A stretch of 61,666 bases of DNA from Psychromonas sp. Urea-02u-13 (GCF_002835995.1 NZ_PJBZ01000045.1:1-61666), one strand, 5' to 3'. Positions 36,399-45,139 are shown, counted from the first letter of the stretch. The notes: generated by a model from the sequence alone, not told the origin. A program made the numbers and translations.

Positions 36399-36959
36399 AT
36401 GAAGTGTTCCGTATATATTGCAACCAGTGCCGATGGGTATATTGCTACTTTAGAGGGGGGCGTTGATTGGCTTCATACTGCAGGTAATTTAGAGGCTGAT
36501 ATGAGCCAAAATCCAGACATGGGATTCAATGATTTTATCGCATCAGTCGATTGCATGGTGATGGGGCGTAAATGCATGCAAGTCATTTCCAGCTTTAATT
36601 TAACGCCTGAGCAATGGCCTTACGGGGATAAAAAGATCTACGTATTAAGTCACTCCATTAAAGAGCCACCTGAAAACCTCCGAGGTAAAGTCGAAATGTA
36701 TTCAGGTGACATTCCCAAACTAATGAAGATGCTTGAAAATGACGGTTTTAAACACGCCTACATTGACGGTGGTACAACGATTACCTCTTTCATTAACCTA
36801 CAACTGATTAATGAAATGATCATCACTAAAGCCCCTGTTATTTTGGGTGAAGGGGTTCCTCTTTTTGGTAAAATTAATCAGCGTATTAAATTGGTAGATG
36901 CTACCTCTAATGCATTCCCTAATGACTTTATTCAAGTTAAATATGGTATCAATTACTGA
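36399..36959 (+). CDS. Dihydrofolate reductase / RibD C-terminal domain family protein
   Basis: 186 residues. SVYIATSADGYIATLEGGVDW at the start, VMGRKCMQV, KIYVLSH, and HAYIDGGTTITSFINLQLIN then ILGEGVPLFG give the full RibD_C fold with its NADPH-binding regions. The substrate is unknown; most homologues are annotated DHFR-like. AGAGAGAG precedes the start. Confidence 0.88.
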   Translation: MKCSVYIATSADGYIATLEGGVDWLHTAGNLEADMSQNPDMGFNDFIASVDCMVMGRKCMQVISSFNLTPEQWPYGDKKIYVLSHSIKEPPENLRGKVEMYSGDIPKLMKMLENDGFKHAYIDGGTTITSFINLQLINEMIITKAPVILGEGVPLFGKINQRIKLVDATSNAFPNDFIQVKYGINY

Positions 36960-37070
36960 TAACGATAAGTCCTTTAGACGGGGCTGGAATACACGGCAAG
37001 TGCATTATAATTAGCACTCAAAAATACGTGTTGCTATCGCGTTGTTCTCTATTATTTCAATAAAAAACTA

Positions 37071-37090
37071 CCACGAAGCCACTTCGTGGT
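37071..37090 (-). terminator. Hairpin terminator for a reverse-strand gene remnant
   Basis: CCACGAAG and CTTCGTGG flank CCA; the reverse strand continues into TAGTTTTTTATT. It lies 16 bp past the stop of the remnant at 37106-37285. Confidence 0.7.
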
Positions 37091-37105
37091 TAATTTCTTT
37101 TGAAT

Positions 37106-37285
37106 TTATTTCAATTGTTTAATCGCATTTATAATGTACTTACCCTGTGCAGGAATACCTGAGCCCCGTTCATCAGCAAGTTTTGCACACAGTTTTAATT
37201 CGCTTAATGCGGGCGTTGAGGCTGTAGAAAAACTTGGCTTTATAAATTCACGTTGATTTTTAATTTTAACTAATTGTTTCTAAAG
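37106..37285 (-). pseudogene. C-terminal remnant of an unidentified gene
   Basis: A reverse frame without a start, open after a TAG, reads QLVKIKNQREFIKPSFSTAS, TPALSELKLCAKLADERGS, GIPAQGKYIINAIKQLK then TAA. The protein-like composition and the terminator after it suggest a real gene end. The family was not recognised. Confidence 0.4.
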
Positions 37286-37514
37286 TAAATAAAATCCATG
37301 GGAAGTGTGTTTTCTGAAAAATAGACACTCTACAGCCTCGTTATGAAGTAGTGAGGATTATCGAAGAATAATGTTTAACTTAGGTGCCAGATGTTTCGAA
37401 GGTCGCGGGAGTTGCTTTCATTCTATATATCTAGCCAGCGAATAAGTGCATCAAAGCTTCCTTTATAAATGTAGGGTTAATCACTTGAGTTTTTAGAGTC
37501 GACTTAGGTAGTGA

Positions 37515-37601
37515 GTTAACCTGCTTAAACCTGTAATAACTAACCACTCAATGTATTGAATAACATTAAATGGTAAGTTAAACTGCCTATAACTGTAATA
37601 A
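37515..37601. promoter_or_regulatory. Direct repeats upstream of abiEi, candidate operator
   Basis: GTTAACCTGCTTAAACCTGT then AATAA at 37515-37539 recurs as GTTAAACTGCCTATAACTGT then AATAA at 37577-37601: 21 of 25 bases match, 62 bp apart. The second copy ends 15 bp before the abiEi start. AbiEi antitoxins repress their own operons by binding upstream repeats. Confidence 0.6.
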
Positions 37602-37615
37602 GTGGGTACTTAATT

Positions 37616-38155
37616 ATGAAGCAAGCATTAGCAATTCAAAGACTAAATGAATTAGATAAGAAAGGGCGTTATGTTTATATGCATCGTGATTTGTCTAAAA
37701 TTTTTCATGAAGACTCTCCACGGTCACTTACCGATAGCCTTGCTCGTCTAGTTAAGGGAGGCGTTATAGAGCGAGTGGCGAGGGGCGTTTATGTTTACGC
37801 GTTATCTCGACATAAAAACACCTCGAATACTCTCGATTTGATTGCTACCACCTTAAGGCGTGGAGAGTATAGCTATGTCAGTTTAGAGTCTGCCTTGTCA
37901 TCATATGGTGTAATTTCCCAAATCCCAATCGACAGATTAACTCTAATGACGACTGGGATTAAGGGGGAATATAAAACTCCTTATGGAGTTATTGAATTTA
38001 CGCATACTAAGCGTGCTGTGATGGATGTTCTTACTCATATTTTTCAGACCAATAGACCACTAAGAGTCGCATTAAAGGCTACAGCACTGAGAGATCTAAA
38101 GCGAGTTGGTAGAAACAACCATTTAATTGATATGGAGGCAATGTATGACGACTAA
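37616..38155 (+). CDS. abiEi: AbiEi family antitoxin (type IV toxin-antitoxin)
   Basis: 179 residues. The N-terminal winged helix (~1-65) shows RLNELDKKGRYVYMHRDLSK, SLTDSLARLVKGGVIERVAR and GVYVY; the C-terminal part follows with YSYVSLESALSSYGVISQIP and VIEFTHTKR. This is the AbiEi layout: an N-terminal DNA-binding part for autoregulation and a C-terminal antitoxin part. Its last codons overlap the toxin start by 11 bases. Confidence 0.92.
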   Translation: MKQALAIQRLNELDKKGRYVYMHRDLSKIFHEDSPRSLTDSLARLVKGGVIERVARGVYVYALSRHKNTSNTLDLIATTLRRGEYSYVSLESALSSYGVISQIPIDRLTLMTTGIKGEYKTPYGVIEFTHTKRAVMDVLTHIFQTNRPLRVALKATALRDLKRVGRNNHLIDMEAMYDD

Positions 38156-39068
38156 TCAAGAAAACTTTAATTATTTAGTTGAAAGAGCTATCGAAGAAAA
38201 TGGAGGTTCAAGCAATAAGCCTGTAATCGAAAAAGAACTACTACACTACGATATTTTGTTTGCACTCGACCAAGCTGGTATGTTGGATGATGTAGTGTTT
38301 CAAGGAGGAACGAGCCTTAGATTATGCTACGGTTCTAGCCGATATAGCGAAGATCTCGATTTCGCTGGTGGTTATGATTTCAACAGCGAGACATTATCTA
38401 AAATGAAAGATGTTATCGAAAAATATATTGGCGACAGATATGGTTTGGAAATTACAGTTAAGGAGCCGAACTCGCTCAAAGAAGATCCTAAATACGCAGA
38501 GTTAAAAATTGATAAATGGCAAATAGCAATCGTAACAGCGCCAGAGCAAAAACATATTGCAAAACAAAGAATCAAACTCGAAGTTGCTAATATTCCTGCT
38601 CACACGAAAGTACCTCTCCCTCTTAAGCTGAATTATGATTTCTTACCAGATGGTTATCGAGATACGCTTATTTATGTTGAGCCATTAGAAGAAATTATGG
38701 CAGATAAAATTATCTCGCTCCCTGCTACTCAAAGGTATGTTAGACATCGAGATATTTGGGATCTTATGTGGTTGCAGCAAGAAGGGGCTACGATCAATAA
38801 AGAGTTAATTGAGAAGAAAATTATCGATTATAAGATAGAAGGGTTTATGGGAATGCTTGATGCTAGAATTGCTTCAATTAAAGACATTGTCAATGGTTCA
38901 GATTTCGATCAAGAAATGAAGCGATTTTTAAGCCAAGAAGCTTATGACCGTACCTTAGGCAAAGAGAAGTTCCGTGAGTTTTTGATATCAAACTTAGTCG
39001 GGTTGCTTTCGTCAGCTAAAAAGGAACTGAGCGGGAATGCTGATAATGAAGCAGGTTTCAGGTTTTAG
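38145..39068 (+). CDS. abiEii: AbiEii family nucleotidyltransferase toxin
   Basis: 307 residues from ATG 38145, preceded by GGAGG at 38134-38138 and overlapping abiEi. The polymerase-beta-like motif is intact: VVFQGGTSLRLCYGSSRYSE then DLDFAGG; later RHRDIWDLMWL is the second conserved region. AbiEii toxins (MNT fold) add nucleotides to tRNA or other targets, giving growth arrest and phage abortive infection. The system appears complete. Confidence 0.92.
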   Translation: MTTNQENFNYLVERAIEENGGSSNKPVIEKELLHYDILFALDQAGMLDDVVFQGGTSLRLCYGSSRYSEDLDFAGGYDFNSETLSKMKDVIEKYIGDRYGLEITVKEPNSLKEDPKYAELKIDKWQIAIVTAPEQKHIAKQRIKLEVANIPAHTKVPLPLKLNYDFLPDGYRDTLIYVEPLEEIMADKIISLPATQRYVRHRDIWDLMWLQQEGATINKELIEKKIIDYKIEGFMGMLDARIASIKDIVNGSDFDQEMKRFLSQEAYDRTLGKEKFREFLISNLVGLLSSAKKELSGNADNEAGFRF

Positions 39069-39071
39069 TGC

Positions 39072-39106
39072 CAATATAGCAACTATTTTTGTCCACTTAG
39101 CACTGC
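39072..39106. other. attC-like right half-site
   Basis: ATAGCAACTATTTTTGTCC then ACTTAGCACTGCGTT matches the right arm of site D (GCCACTATTTTTGTCC). It starts within 10 bp of the abiEii stop. The left arm is missing. Confidence 0.45.
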
Positions 39107-39179
39107 GTTTTGTATTTGGTGAGATCCTGCGACGGTATCATGCAAAGCGTACTCGCCATTGCATGATACAAATCAGCGT

Positions 39180-39923
39180 TTAAATCTTTACGCAGGTGAA
39201 AATGGCGTTGCCAGAGGTCTCATCCCAAGGGACTATTTTCTCATAATCATGCTCGAAAATGTGCACTTCAAAGTAAGGTTTAAGCATTTCTGTCAACTCA
39301 TCAAAACTGAAAGCAACCATTGGGTGCTCGTCATTCCACAGTTGCGTTTCTTCATCGTTTGTTTTTTCAATGCTCAGTTGCAGCGACTGCTTTTCGCCAT
39401 CACCACAGTAGTTCCAACCAGAGCGGAAGGTGAACACATTGTTTTCTTGCTTCGCGGTGTGTTTTATAAATGAGTCGTTATTGATTTTGTTTTTGTCGAC
39501 CACATTAAAGCAGAAAATGCCATCAGCCTTTAACGCGCGATGTACACTTTTGATGCATTCTTTCAATTTTTCAATGCCATCGTTGTAGTGGATGGAATAC
39601 AAGAAACAAGTGATTAAATCCAGTGGCTCAGCGACCTTAAATTCACTCATGTTTTGCAAAGAAAATTGTGCTTCAGGACAGCGAACGGTTGCTATATCTA
39701 GCATCGGTTGATTAAGGTCAAGGCCATGACTTTGGTAGCCAAAATCAATAAAATGACGTACATGTGGACCCGTTCCACAGCCTAAATCAAGGTGTGTGTT
39801 TCCATCGTTACCGAAAATCTGGTGTAGTCTGCGAATGGAGCTACTTTGTGCTTTGTAATCGATGTCTGCACACATTAAGTCGTAATAACTAGAAAGGTCA
39901 GTATATAGGGCGTTTTCGGACAT
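39180..39923 (-). CDS. Class I SAM-dependent methyltransferase
   Basis: 247 residues. HLDLGCGTGPHVRHFIDFG is motif I (SAM binding), followed by HGLDLNQPMLDIA (acidic motif II) and PLDLITCFLYSIHYN (motif III/IV). The C-terminal part carries a beta-sheet insertion typical of ubiquinone/menaquinone-like or small-molecule methyltransferases. The substrate is unknown. It lies between two cassette-type half-sites but on the opposite strand to most cassette genes. Confidence 0.88.
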   Translation of the reverse strand: MSENALYTDLSSYYDLMCADIDYKAQSSSIRRLHQIFGNDGNTHLDLGCGTGPHVRHFIDFGYQSHGLDLNQPMLDIATVRCPEAQFSLQNMSEFKVAEPLDLITCFLYSIHYNDGIEKLKECIKSVHRALKADGIFCFNVVDKNKINNDSFIKHTAKQENNVFTFRSGWNYCGDGEKQSLQLSIEKTNDEETQLWNDEHPMVAFSFDELTEMLKPYFEVHIFEHDYEKIVPWDETSGNAIFTCVKI

Positions 39924-40031
39924 GTTATCCTAGTAGTATCAGCTGAAATATTGGGTGGCGCATTGTAAACTAATCATTAGACTTTGCGAAGTAGATATAA
40001 CGAGCAGCCTTGTTGATAAACAGAATAAATT

Positions 40032-40120
40032 AATCAACAACGAAAAAATACAGCTGGCTATCTTGCTTCGCTACACATTTTAAGCCACTATTTTTGTCCG
40101 TTTAATGCGGCATTAGGTGC
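40032..40120. other. attC-like site D
   Basis: AAAAATACAGCTGGCTATCT faces AAGCCACTATTTTTGTCC across TTGCTTCGCTACACATTTT, then TTTAATGCGGCATTAGGTG, close to the GCGTTAGGY attC end. It lies immediately upstream of the GNAT gene. Confidence 0.6.
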
Positions 40121-40138
40121 CATTCCAATAGGTGTTCC

Positions 40139-40618
40139 ATGGATATTAAATTTGAATCAATTGATATAGAGGTTAATTTTTTCCATTGTTTAGAGTTTCG
40201 TCGTGATTCTTACTTTTGTAGTTTTGGTACTTATACAGGTTATGAAGATTCTATTGTTGGTTATGAAAAGCGAATGCGTAAACGCATTGATGAGAGCAAT
40301 TGGTATTATTTTCATATTTGGTGTGGGAGTGAGATTATAGGTCAGTTAGAATTCAGAACATTTTCAGATTTACCTGAAACTGGTTATGTTCATTTAATTT
40401 ATATTGTCTCTAAATATCGAGGTTTAGGTGTTGCTAAATTAGCACAGAGCTTCATTATCAATACCCTAATTACGAATAACTGTAAAAATGCAATGCTGTC
40501 AGTTAGTCGTACAAATAAACGTGCAATTAAGCATTATAAACGCTTCGGGTGGAAATACTTAAAACCCAACCCTAAGCATGAAGCAATGGATTTCTATGTG
40601 TCTCAATTAAGCATATAA
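40139..40618 (+). CDS. GNAT family N-acetyltransferase (cassette gene)
   Basis: 159 residues. YVHLIYIVSKYRGLGVAKLA holds the acetyl-CoA P-loop (RGLGVA), and NKRAIKHYKRFGWKYL the C-terminal part. The substrate is unknown; cassette GNATs often modify antibiotics or proteins. It starts ~20 bp after attC-like site D and ends in the left arm of another site, so it is a textbook cassette. Confidence 0.88.
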   Translation: MDIKFESIDIEVNFFHCLEFRRDSYFCSFGTYTGYEDSIVGYEKRMRKRIDESNWYYFHIWCGSEIIGQLEFRTFSDLPETGYVHLIYIVSKYRGLGVAKLAQSFIINTLITNNCKNAMLSVSRTNKRAIKHYKRFGWKYLKPNPKHEAMDFYVSQLSI

Positions 40619-40643
40619 CAAGAACTTTATACGGAACCTGATT
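40611..40643. other. attC-like left half-site, cut by an IS remnant
   Basis: GCATATAACAAGAACTTTAT then ACGGAACC matches the left arm of the family; the right arm is replaced by the IS3-like sequence that starts near 40650. Confidence 0.45.
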
Positions 40644-40649
40644 TTCCCC

Positions 40650-40728
40650 CGCTTTAACGGACACCAAAATCTAATTAAATATGAGGTGTCTTATGCAAAA
40701 GTACAATAATCCCAAACGCGTTCTGTAA
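40650..40728 (+). pseudogene. IS3-family element, left-end remnant
   Basis: A leader (TTTAACGGACACCAAAATC... GAGGTGTCTT) precedes ATG 40693 and the codons MQKYNNPKRVL before TAA at 40726. The peptide resembles the first residues of IS3-type OrfA proteins (KKYNNPKR). Everything beyond is missing. Confidence 0.4.
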
Positions 40729-40760
40729 AGAGCAATTGACCATATAGCCAATTGCTCTTT
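40727..40760. terminator. Hairpin between IS remnant and mscS-like gene
   Basis: AAAGAGCAATTG and CAATTGCTCTTT form a perfect 12-bp stem with a 10-base loop. It lies 24 bp past the channel gene stop and probably ends its transcript. Confidence 0.6.
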
Positions 40761-40783
40761 AGTTACCTTTCGCTTTACCTACT

Positions 40784-41623
40784 TTATTTACACTTAACGG
40801 CGCGGCTATTCTCTATTTCTTGATACCAGCAGTGCATTAAGTCTTCGGTTAACTTTTGTTCTATTTCGATGGCCATTTCAGTTGGGCAGAAAATAGTAAA
40901 CATAATTTTAGTTTCACCTATGTCAGTCGTACCCACAGAAATAGTCGGGTGAGGACCATGAATGTTAATACCTAAACGACTTTCAATTAAATGATTGTAA
41001 CGTGTGGCTACATCAATAAAGTCAGCACAGTACAAGTCTGCTTTTGCTCTTAATTCATTAATAAATAGAAACGGGTTTACCTTACTGTCACGGATAACAT
41101 TAAAGTGATGCATGGTATAACGTTTTAAAAAATTCAAATTTTTAATCGGTGCTGTGATCAAATAACTATTAGGTAAATACAAGGTTTTACCCGTGTATTG
41201 ATAGTCATCGACATTCACTTCCAAAATCGCGACTTTTGCCCAATCTAATTCATTCACTTCACCGGTATAATTGCCCACTTGGATCCAGTCTCCAATACGA
41301 AAAGGGCGACTTGAGATTAAGTAAATAAAGCCAATCACACATTGAATAAATTCTTTGGTTGCAATCACTATCGCCATCATAAAAGCAGCAATAGACAATG
41401 CAAACTTTTGCATTTCATCGCCCCACAAATAAAAGAAGTAGATTAAAAACAAAACGCTAAATAGATTGTTTAATATATTAATTAATAATCGTTTGTCTTC
41501 TTTTTTGTTTTTTGCACGGTTACGTATGACATATACGAAGCCATATTTACAAATAATCACAACGATAAAACCGATGATGGTCATTAATAATTTGCTGTGC
41601 AAAAATTGGGTAAGCGTTAGCAT
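40784..41623 (-). CDS. MscS-family mechanosensitive channel protein
   Basis: 279 residues. Three membrane helices (~12-32, ~45-66, ~72-100) precede the beta domain start RPFRIGDWIQVGNYTGEVNE, the MscS family signature, and LYLPNSYLITAPIKNL. The pore helix region (ALSIAAFMMAIVIATKEFIQ) is Ala-rich but lacks the Gly/Ala pattern of E. coli MscS TM3. It would open under osmotic downshock. It is monocistronic. Confidence 0.88.
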   Translation of the reverse strand: MLTLTQFLHSKLLMTIIGFIVVIICKYGFVYVIRNRAKNKKEDKRLLINILNNLFSVLFLIYFFYLWGDEMQKFALSIAAFMMAIVIATKEFIQCVIGFIYLISSRPFRIGDWIQVGNYTGEVNELDWAKVAILEVNVDDYQYTGKTLYLPNSYLITAPIKNLNFLKRYTMHHFNVIRDSKVNPFLFINELRAKADLYCADFIDVATRYNHLIESRLGINIHGPHPTISVGTTDIGETKIMFTIFCPTEMAIEIEQKLTEDLMHCWYQEIENSRAVKCK

Positions 41624-41865
41624 TTCTCTCTCTTATAAAGTAGTTAAGATGATTTTTCAAAAGGGGCAGTCTACGCTTCTCATTTTTCGCGGCAAACGAA
41701 AAATGTTGCATGGTGTGATAAAAAAAATTGCTTAAGAAGTGATCATTAATCGTTGATAAAAATCCGCTTATTAGGTTATTTTAAACTCGGGCAAATGCCT
41801 GTTATGCTTTATATACTAAAGTCAGATAAACAATAAAATTCGTTATTAAATCAGTAGGAAAGAAC

Positions 41866-43221
41866 ATGGTGTCATTTACTAAACAAACCTATTACATCGA
41901 AAAATTATCCGCGCTTATTGAGCAGGAGCAAGACTTAACGCCCTATGTCGCGAAGATTGAAGATACCTTAAGCAGTGAGCAAATCGCTATTTTATTGGAA
42001 GCTTTTCCAATTGAAGAGCGTCTTCTTATTTGGGCTGCTTTTAATGCTGAGACACAACAGCAAATATTCCTTGAGATGCGTACTGAATCTCGAGAGATGA
42101 TTTTAAACGCCTGTGAAGACGAACAATGTTTTCCGCTGTTTGAAAAGCTGGATGCCGACGAATTATTAGATATATCTGACGAACTCAGTGACCGCTTTGT
42201 GTATTATGCCGTCTCTAAAATGACCGCTAAACAGCGTGGTTTATATAAAGAGGCAGAGGAATATGCCGCCGATGAAGTGGGTCACTGGCAAGGTTTTGAT
42301 GACTTACAAGTGCCAGCAAGATTAAAGGTCTCTGCGGTTAGAAAGATATGCTCAAAGACATTACCGCCATTGTCGGAAGTTTTTTATGTGACAAATGCCG
42401 ATGCGGTGTTATTAGGCGAAGTGCCAATCTCTAAAATCATCAGCAGTAGCAGTGATAATGAGCAAGCCATTAGTGAACTGATTCAAGGGGACTATGAAAC
42501 CTTGCTAGTGACGGAAGACATTTACCGAGCTGCCGAAAAAGTGATTGCCTCAGGAAAAGCGGCACTTGCTGTTATTGATGGTTCAGGTTGTTTAACGGGG
42601 CGCTTAGGGTTAACCACAGCTTACGAAGTGAAAGATCAACAAATTGAAACACAAATATTACAATCGGGTGGTATTACGGAAGAGGAAGATCTGTTCTCGA
42701 ACGTTTGGACCAGTAGTAAAAAACGTGCGCTTTGGTTAGGGGTTAATTTACTGACTGCCTTTTTAGCGTCTTGGTTTATTGGGCTGTTTGAAGGCACGTT
42801 ACAGCAAGTTGTTGCTTTAGCGGTATTAATGCCGATTGTGGCGTCGATGGGCGGTATTTCGGGTAGTCAAACATTAACACTGATTATTCGTGGTTTGGCG
42901 CTAGGACAAATCACCGAAGCGAATCAACGCCAAATCGTCTTAAAAGAGTTTAAGGTGGGAGTGATTAACGGCTTTTTGTGGGCCTCTGTTATTGCGCTGA
43001 TTACTTACCTTTGGTTTGCAAATCCATTGTTATCATTAGCTATTTTTATCGCTATTTTGGGTAACATTATGATTGCGTCACTGTCGGGCGTTTGGGTACC
43101 TTGGACACTGACTAAATTGAAGATTGATCCGGCGTTATCGGGCTCAGTACTGTTAACGACTGTGACCGATGTATTTGGTTTTATTGCATTCTTAGGCTTA
43201 GGGACATTATTCCTAACGTAG
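41866..43221 (+). CDS. MgtE-family magnesium transporter
   Basis: 451 residues. An N-terminal helical MgtE_N-like domain (~5-130), a shortened CBS-like region (~130-265), then five membrane helices with AVLMPIVASMGGISGSQTLT, the MgtE pore motif, and DPALSGSVLLTTVTDVFGF at the end with its pore-lining Asp. It is a Mg2+ (or Co2+) channel gated by cytosolic Mg2+. The CBS region is less conserved than in typical MgtE, so its gating may differ. No Mg2+ riboswitch was seen upstream. Confidence 0.9.
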   Translation: MVSFTKQTYYIEKLSALIEQEQDLTPYVAKIEDTLSSEQIAILLEAFPIEERLLIWAAFNAETQQQIFLEMRTESREMILNACEDEQCFPLFEKLDADELLDISDELSDRFVYYAVSKMTAKQRGLYKEAEEYAADEVGHWQGFDDLQVPARLKVSAVRKICSKTLPPLSEVFYVTNADAVLLGEVPISKIISSSSDNEQAISELIQGDYETLLVTEDIYRAAEKVIASGKAALAVIDGSGCLTGRLGLTTAYEVKDQQIETQILQSGGITEEEDLFSNVWTSSKKRALWLGVNLLTAFLASWFIGLFEGTLQQVVALAVLMPIVASMGGISGSQTLTLIIRGLALGQITEANQRQIVLKEFKVGVINGFLWASVIALITYLWFANPLLSLAIFIAILGNIMIASLSGVWVPWTLTKLKIDPALSGSVLLTTVTDVFGFIAFLGLGTLFLT

Positions 43222-43268
43222 TTTTTATTAGCGCTTACTGATAACGAATGAATAAAACCGCGCTCAAC

Positions 43269-43305
43269 AAAAAGGCCTGCATGTAATTAACATGCAGGCC
43301 TTTTT
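43269..43305. terminator. Bidirectional terminator between mgtE and rimB-like genes
   Basis: AAAAAGGCCTGCATG and CATGCAGGCCTTTTT are perfect complements around TAATTAA. The T-runs on both sides serve both converging genes. Confidence 0.9.
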
Positions 43306-43326
43306 AATTAGTCTGTCTTAATAGCG

Positions 43327-43797
43327 CTATTCTGTAATGCTGCAGAAGGGCGGTAAATGTGTCACTTCAGACGCGATGAAGGTTTGGCTAGGGTCCACTA
43401 AACAGTGGTCGCCCATTGCTTCACGGCCTAATAACATCAGATAATTCATATCAGAGCGGTTGGTTAAAGTAATTTCAATCGGCCAAGTATCATCCCCTAA
43501 CTTGATCGGTGTTTTGATAACATAACGTTGTTCACTGCTGCCATTCGATGACTTTATCGTGCGTATATCGGCGATAGGTGAGGTACAGTTTACGATTCTA
43601 TTCACGTCATGCACATCTGGGTGAATATCAAAACTCACATAAGGTTTGCCTGACTGGCTAAATTTCACAATATTATCAACGTGTAACGACGAGGTTTTTG
43701 CGCCTGTATCTACGCGTACCTGTAAATTAATAATCGCCAGTTCAAGTAAATCAATCGACTCTAAACGCCCTATAATCTTTTTATTTAATGTTTCCAT
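43327..43797 (-). CDS. RimB-like ATP-dependent zinc protease (retropepsin-like)
   Basis: 156 residues. VRVDTGAKTSSLH holds the aspartic-type DTGA motif of the putative ATP-dependent zinc protease family (PF05618), followed by NYLMLLGREAM. In Pseudomonas RimB works with RimK to control glutamate tails on ribosomal protein S6. rimK lies 2.7 kb away on the other strand, which supports this role. It shares a transcript with the aspartoacylase-like gene 17 bp upstream. Confidence 0.85.
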   Translation of the reverse strand: METLNKKIIGRLESIDLLELAIINLQVRVDTGAKTSSLHVDNIVKFSQSGKPYVSFDIHPDVHDVNRIVNCTSPIADIRTIKSSNGSSEQRYVIKTPIKLGDDTWPIEITLTNRSDMNYLMLLGREAMGDHCLVDPSQTFIASEVTHLPPFCSITE

Positions 43798-43814
43798 TAC
43801 GCTTTCCTCTTTCT

Positions 43815-44840
43815 CTAACTGTCATCACCACCAAGATGTAAATCATCTTGTACGGTTTCTATAAAGCCACTGATCTGTTTGTCATCTTCTTCAAAATACG
43901 CAATATGGAACATCGCTTCTCCCTCTTGTACTAAAGGAATATTTTGTTGACCCACAACAATACCGGCACGATTGGCAATCACTTTGCTGATGATTTCGCC
44001 ATAAGGGCTACCAATTTCAGCCAGTACATCACCTTCTATCACTTGTGAGCCTAAGGCGACACAGTGATTGACAATACCACTCGCGTTGGCGCGTAACCAT
44101 TGGCTACTGTTGGCAATGAATGGCGCTGTTTTTTTCTTTTTTGGCTCACTACTTTTACGTAACATGCCTAAGTGTTTGAGCACATTGGTAATACCTTTCA
44201 TGCCGGCGCGAATTGAAAATTCATCAAAACGTAATGCTTCACCTGCTTCGTATAATAATACTTTTGTTTTGTTTTTAAGGGCTGCACCGCGTAATGAACC
44301 ATCAATAATATCGGCGTTTAATATCACCGGTACGCCAAACTCCTGCGCTAGTGTTTTTGTTTCACTATCGGATAAATCGGCTCTAATTTGTGGCAGATTT
44401 GAACGGTGAATAGCACCGGTATGTAAGTCGATACCATAATCACAATGTTTTACTATTTCGTTTAAAAAAGTATGTGCAACTCGACCCGCTAATGACCCCT
44501 GTGGGGAGCCGGGAAAACAACGATTTAGGTCGCGTCTGTCGGGCATATAACGGCTTTGTTGCACCACACCATAAACGTTCACCATAGGTACGGCAATCAC
44601 GGTGCCTTTTTTAATATTAAACTTTTTTTGACTGATTAAGCGTCGAATAATTTCGATGCCATTAAGCTCGTCTCCGTGCACCGCTGCGCTAATAAAGATA
44701 GTTGGTCCGGGCTTTTTAGCGCGAATAATATGTACCGGTAAAGAAACATCTGCATCGGTATAGAGTTTAGCGACAGGCAATTCAATTTTACACTGCTGCC
44801 CTGGTAATATTGAAAACTCACCAATTTGTAAGACTTGCAT
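43815..44840 (-). CDS. Succinylglutamate desuccinylase/aspartoacylase family protein
   Basis: 341 residues. SAAVHGDELNGIEIIRRL carries the zinc His and Glu, and GIDLHTGAIHRSNLPQIR the second His; the C-terminal ~80 residues form a lipoyl-like beta barrel (SGIVNHCVALGSQVIEGDV). This is the AstE/AspA-like M14 carboxypeptidase-fold family, which cleaves amide bonds of N-acyl amino acids. Its proximity to RimB and RimK suggests it handles a poly-glutamate or related product; that is inference. Confidence 0.88.
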   Translation of the reverse strand: MQVLQIGEFSILPGQQCKIELPVAKLYTDADVSLPVHIIRAKKPGPTIFISAAVHGDELNGIEIIRRLISQKKFNIKKGTVIAVPMVNVYGVVQQSRYMPDRRDLNRCFPGSPQGSLAGRVAHTFLNEIVKHCDYGIDLHTGAIHRSNLPQIRADLSDSETKTLAQEFGVPVILNADIIDGSLRGAALKNKTKVLLYEAGEALRFDEFSIRAGMKGITNVLKHLGMLRKSSEPKKKKTAPFIANSSQWLRANASGIVNHCVALGSQVIEGDVLAEIGSPYGEIISKVIANRAGIVVGQQNIPLVQEGEAMFHIAYFEEDDKQISGFIETVQDDLHLGGDDS

Positions 44841-45139
44841 AATGTGATCATCCTAGTTGTAATAATTATCTGTGGTGCAGATCGCTTGATTTATTTCTTG
44901 GTTATAAGCATCACGTTGTACTCACTTATATTCAGGGCTGCAGTGTATCGACAGAAGTAAGAACAATAAAACGATAAATTTTATGATGTTTAATCAATTT
45001 TTTTTGTTAAGGCGGGACGATATAAGGCGTTATTTACGGCTGGTTTTGGGGATGATTACTTTGATTGATTACTTAGGTGTTTGCTTGTTTTTAAGGTGCG
45101 AGGAGGGGATGTCTCTGTTGAGCGTTTGTTGCTAACGCC
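44841..45139. other. Intergenic stretch, no gene seen
   Basis: Promoter side of the aspartoacylase-like gene, then sequence leading into the repeat array. No start, hairpin or frame is convincing. Confidence 0.4.

Noticed and set aside
41740..41865. Mg2+ riboswitch upstream of the MgtE gene
   Set aside because: The leader is only ~140 bp, and no paired elements resembling the ykoK/M-box or mgtA leader were seen.
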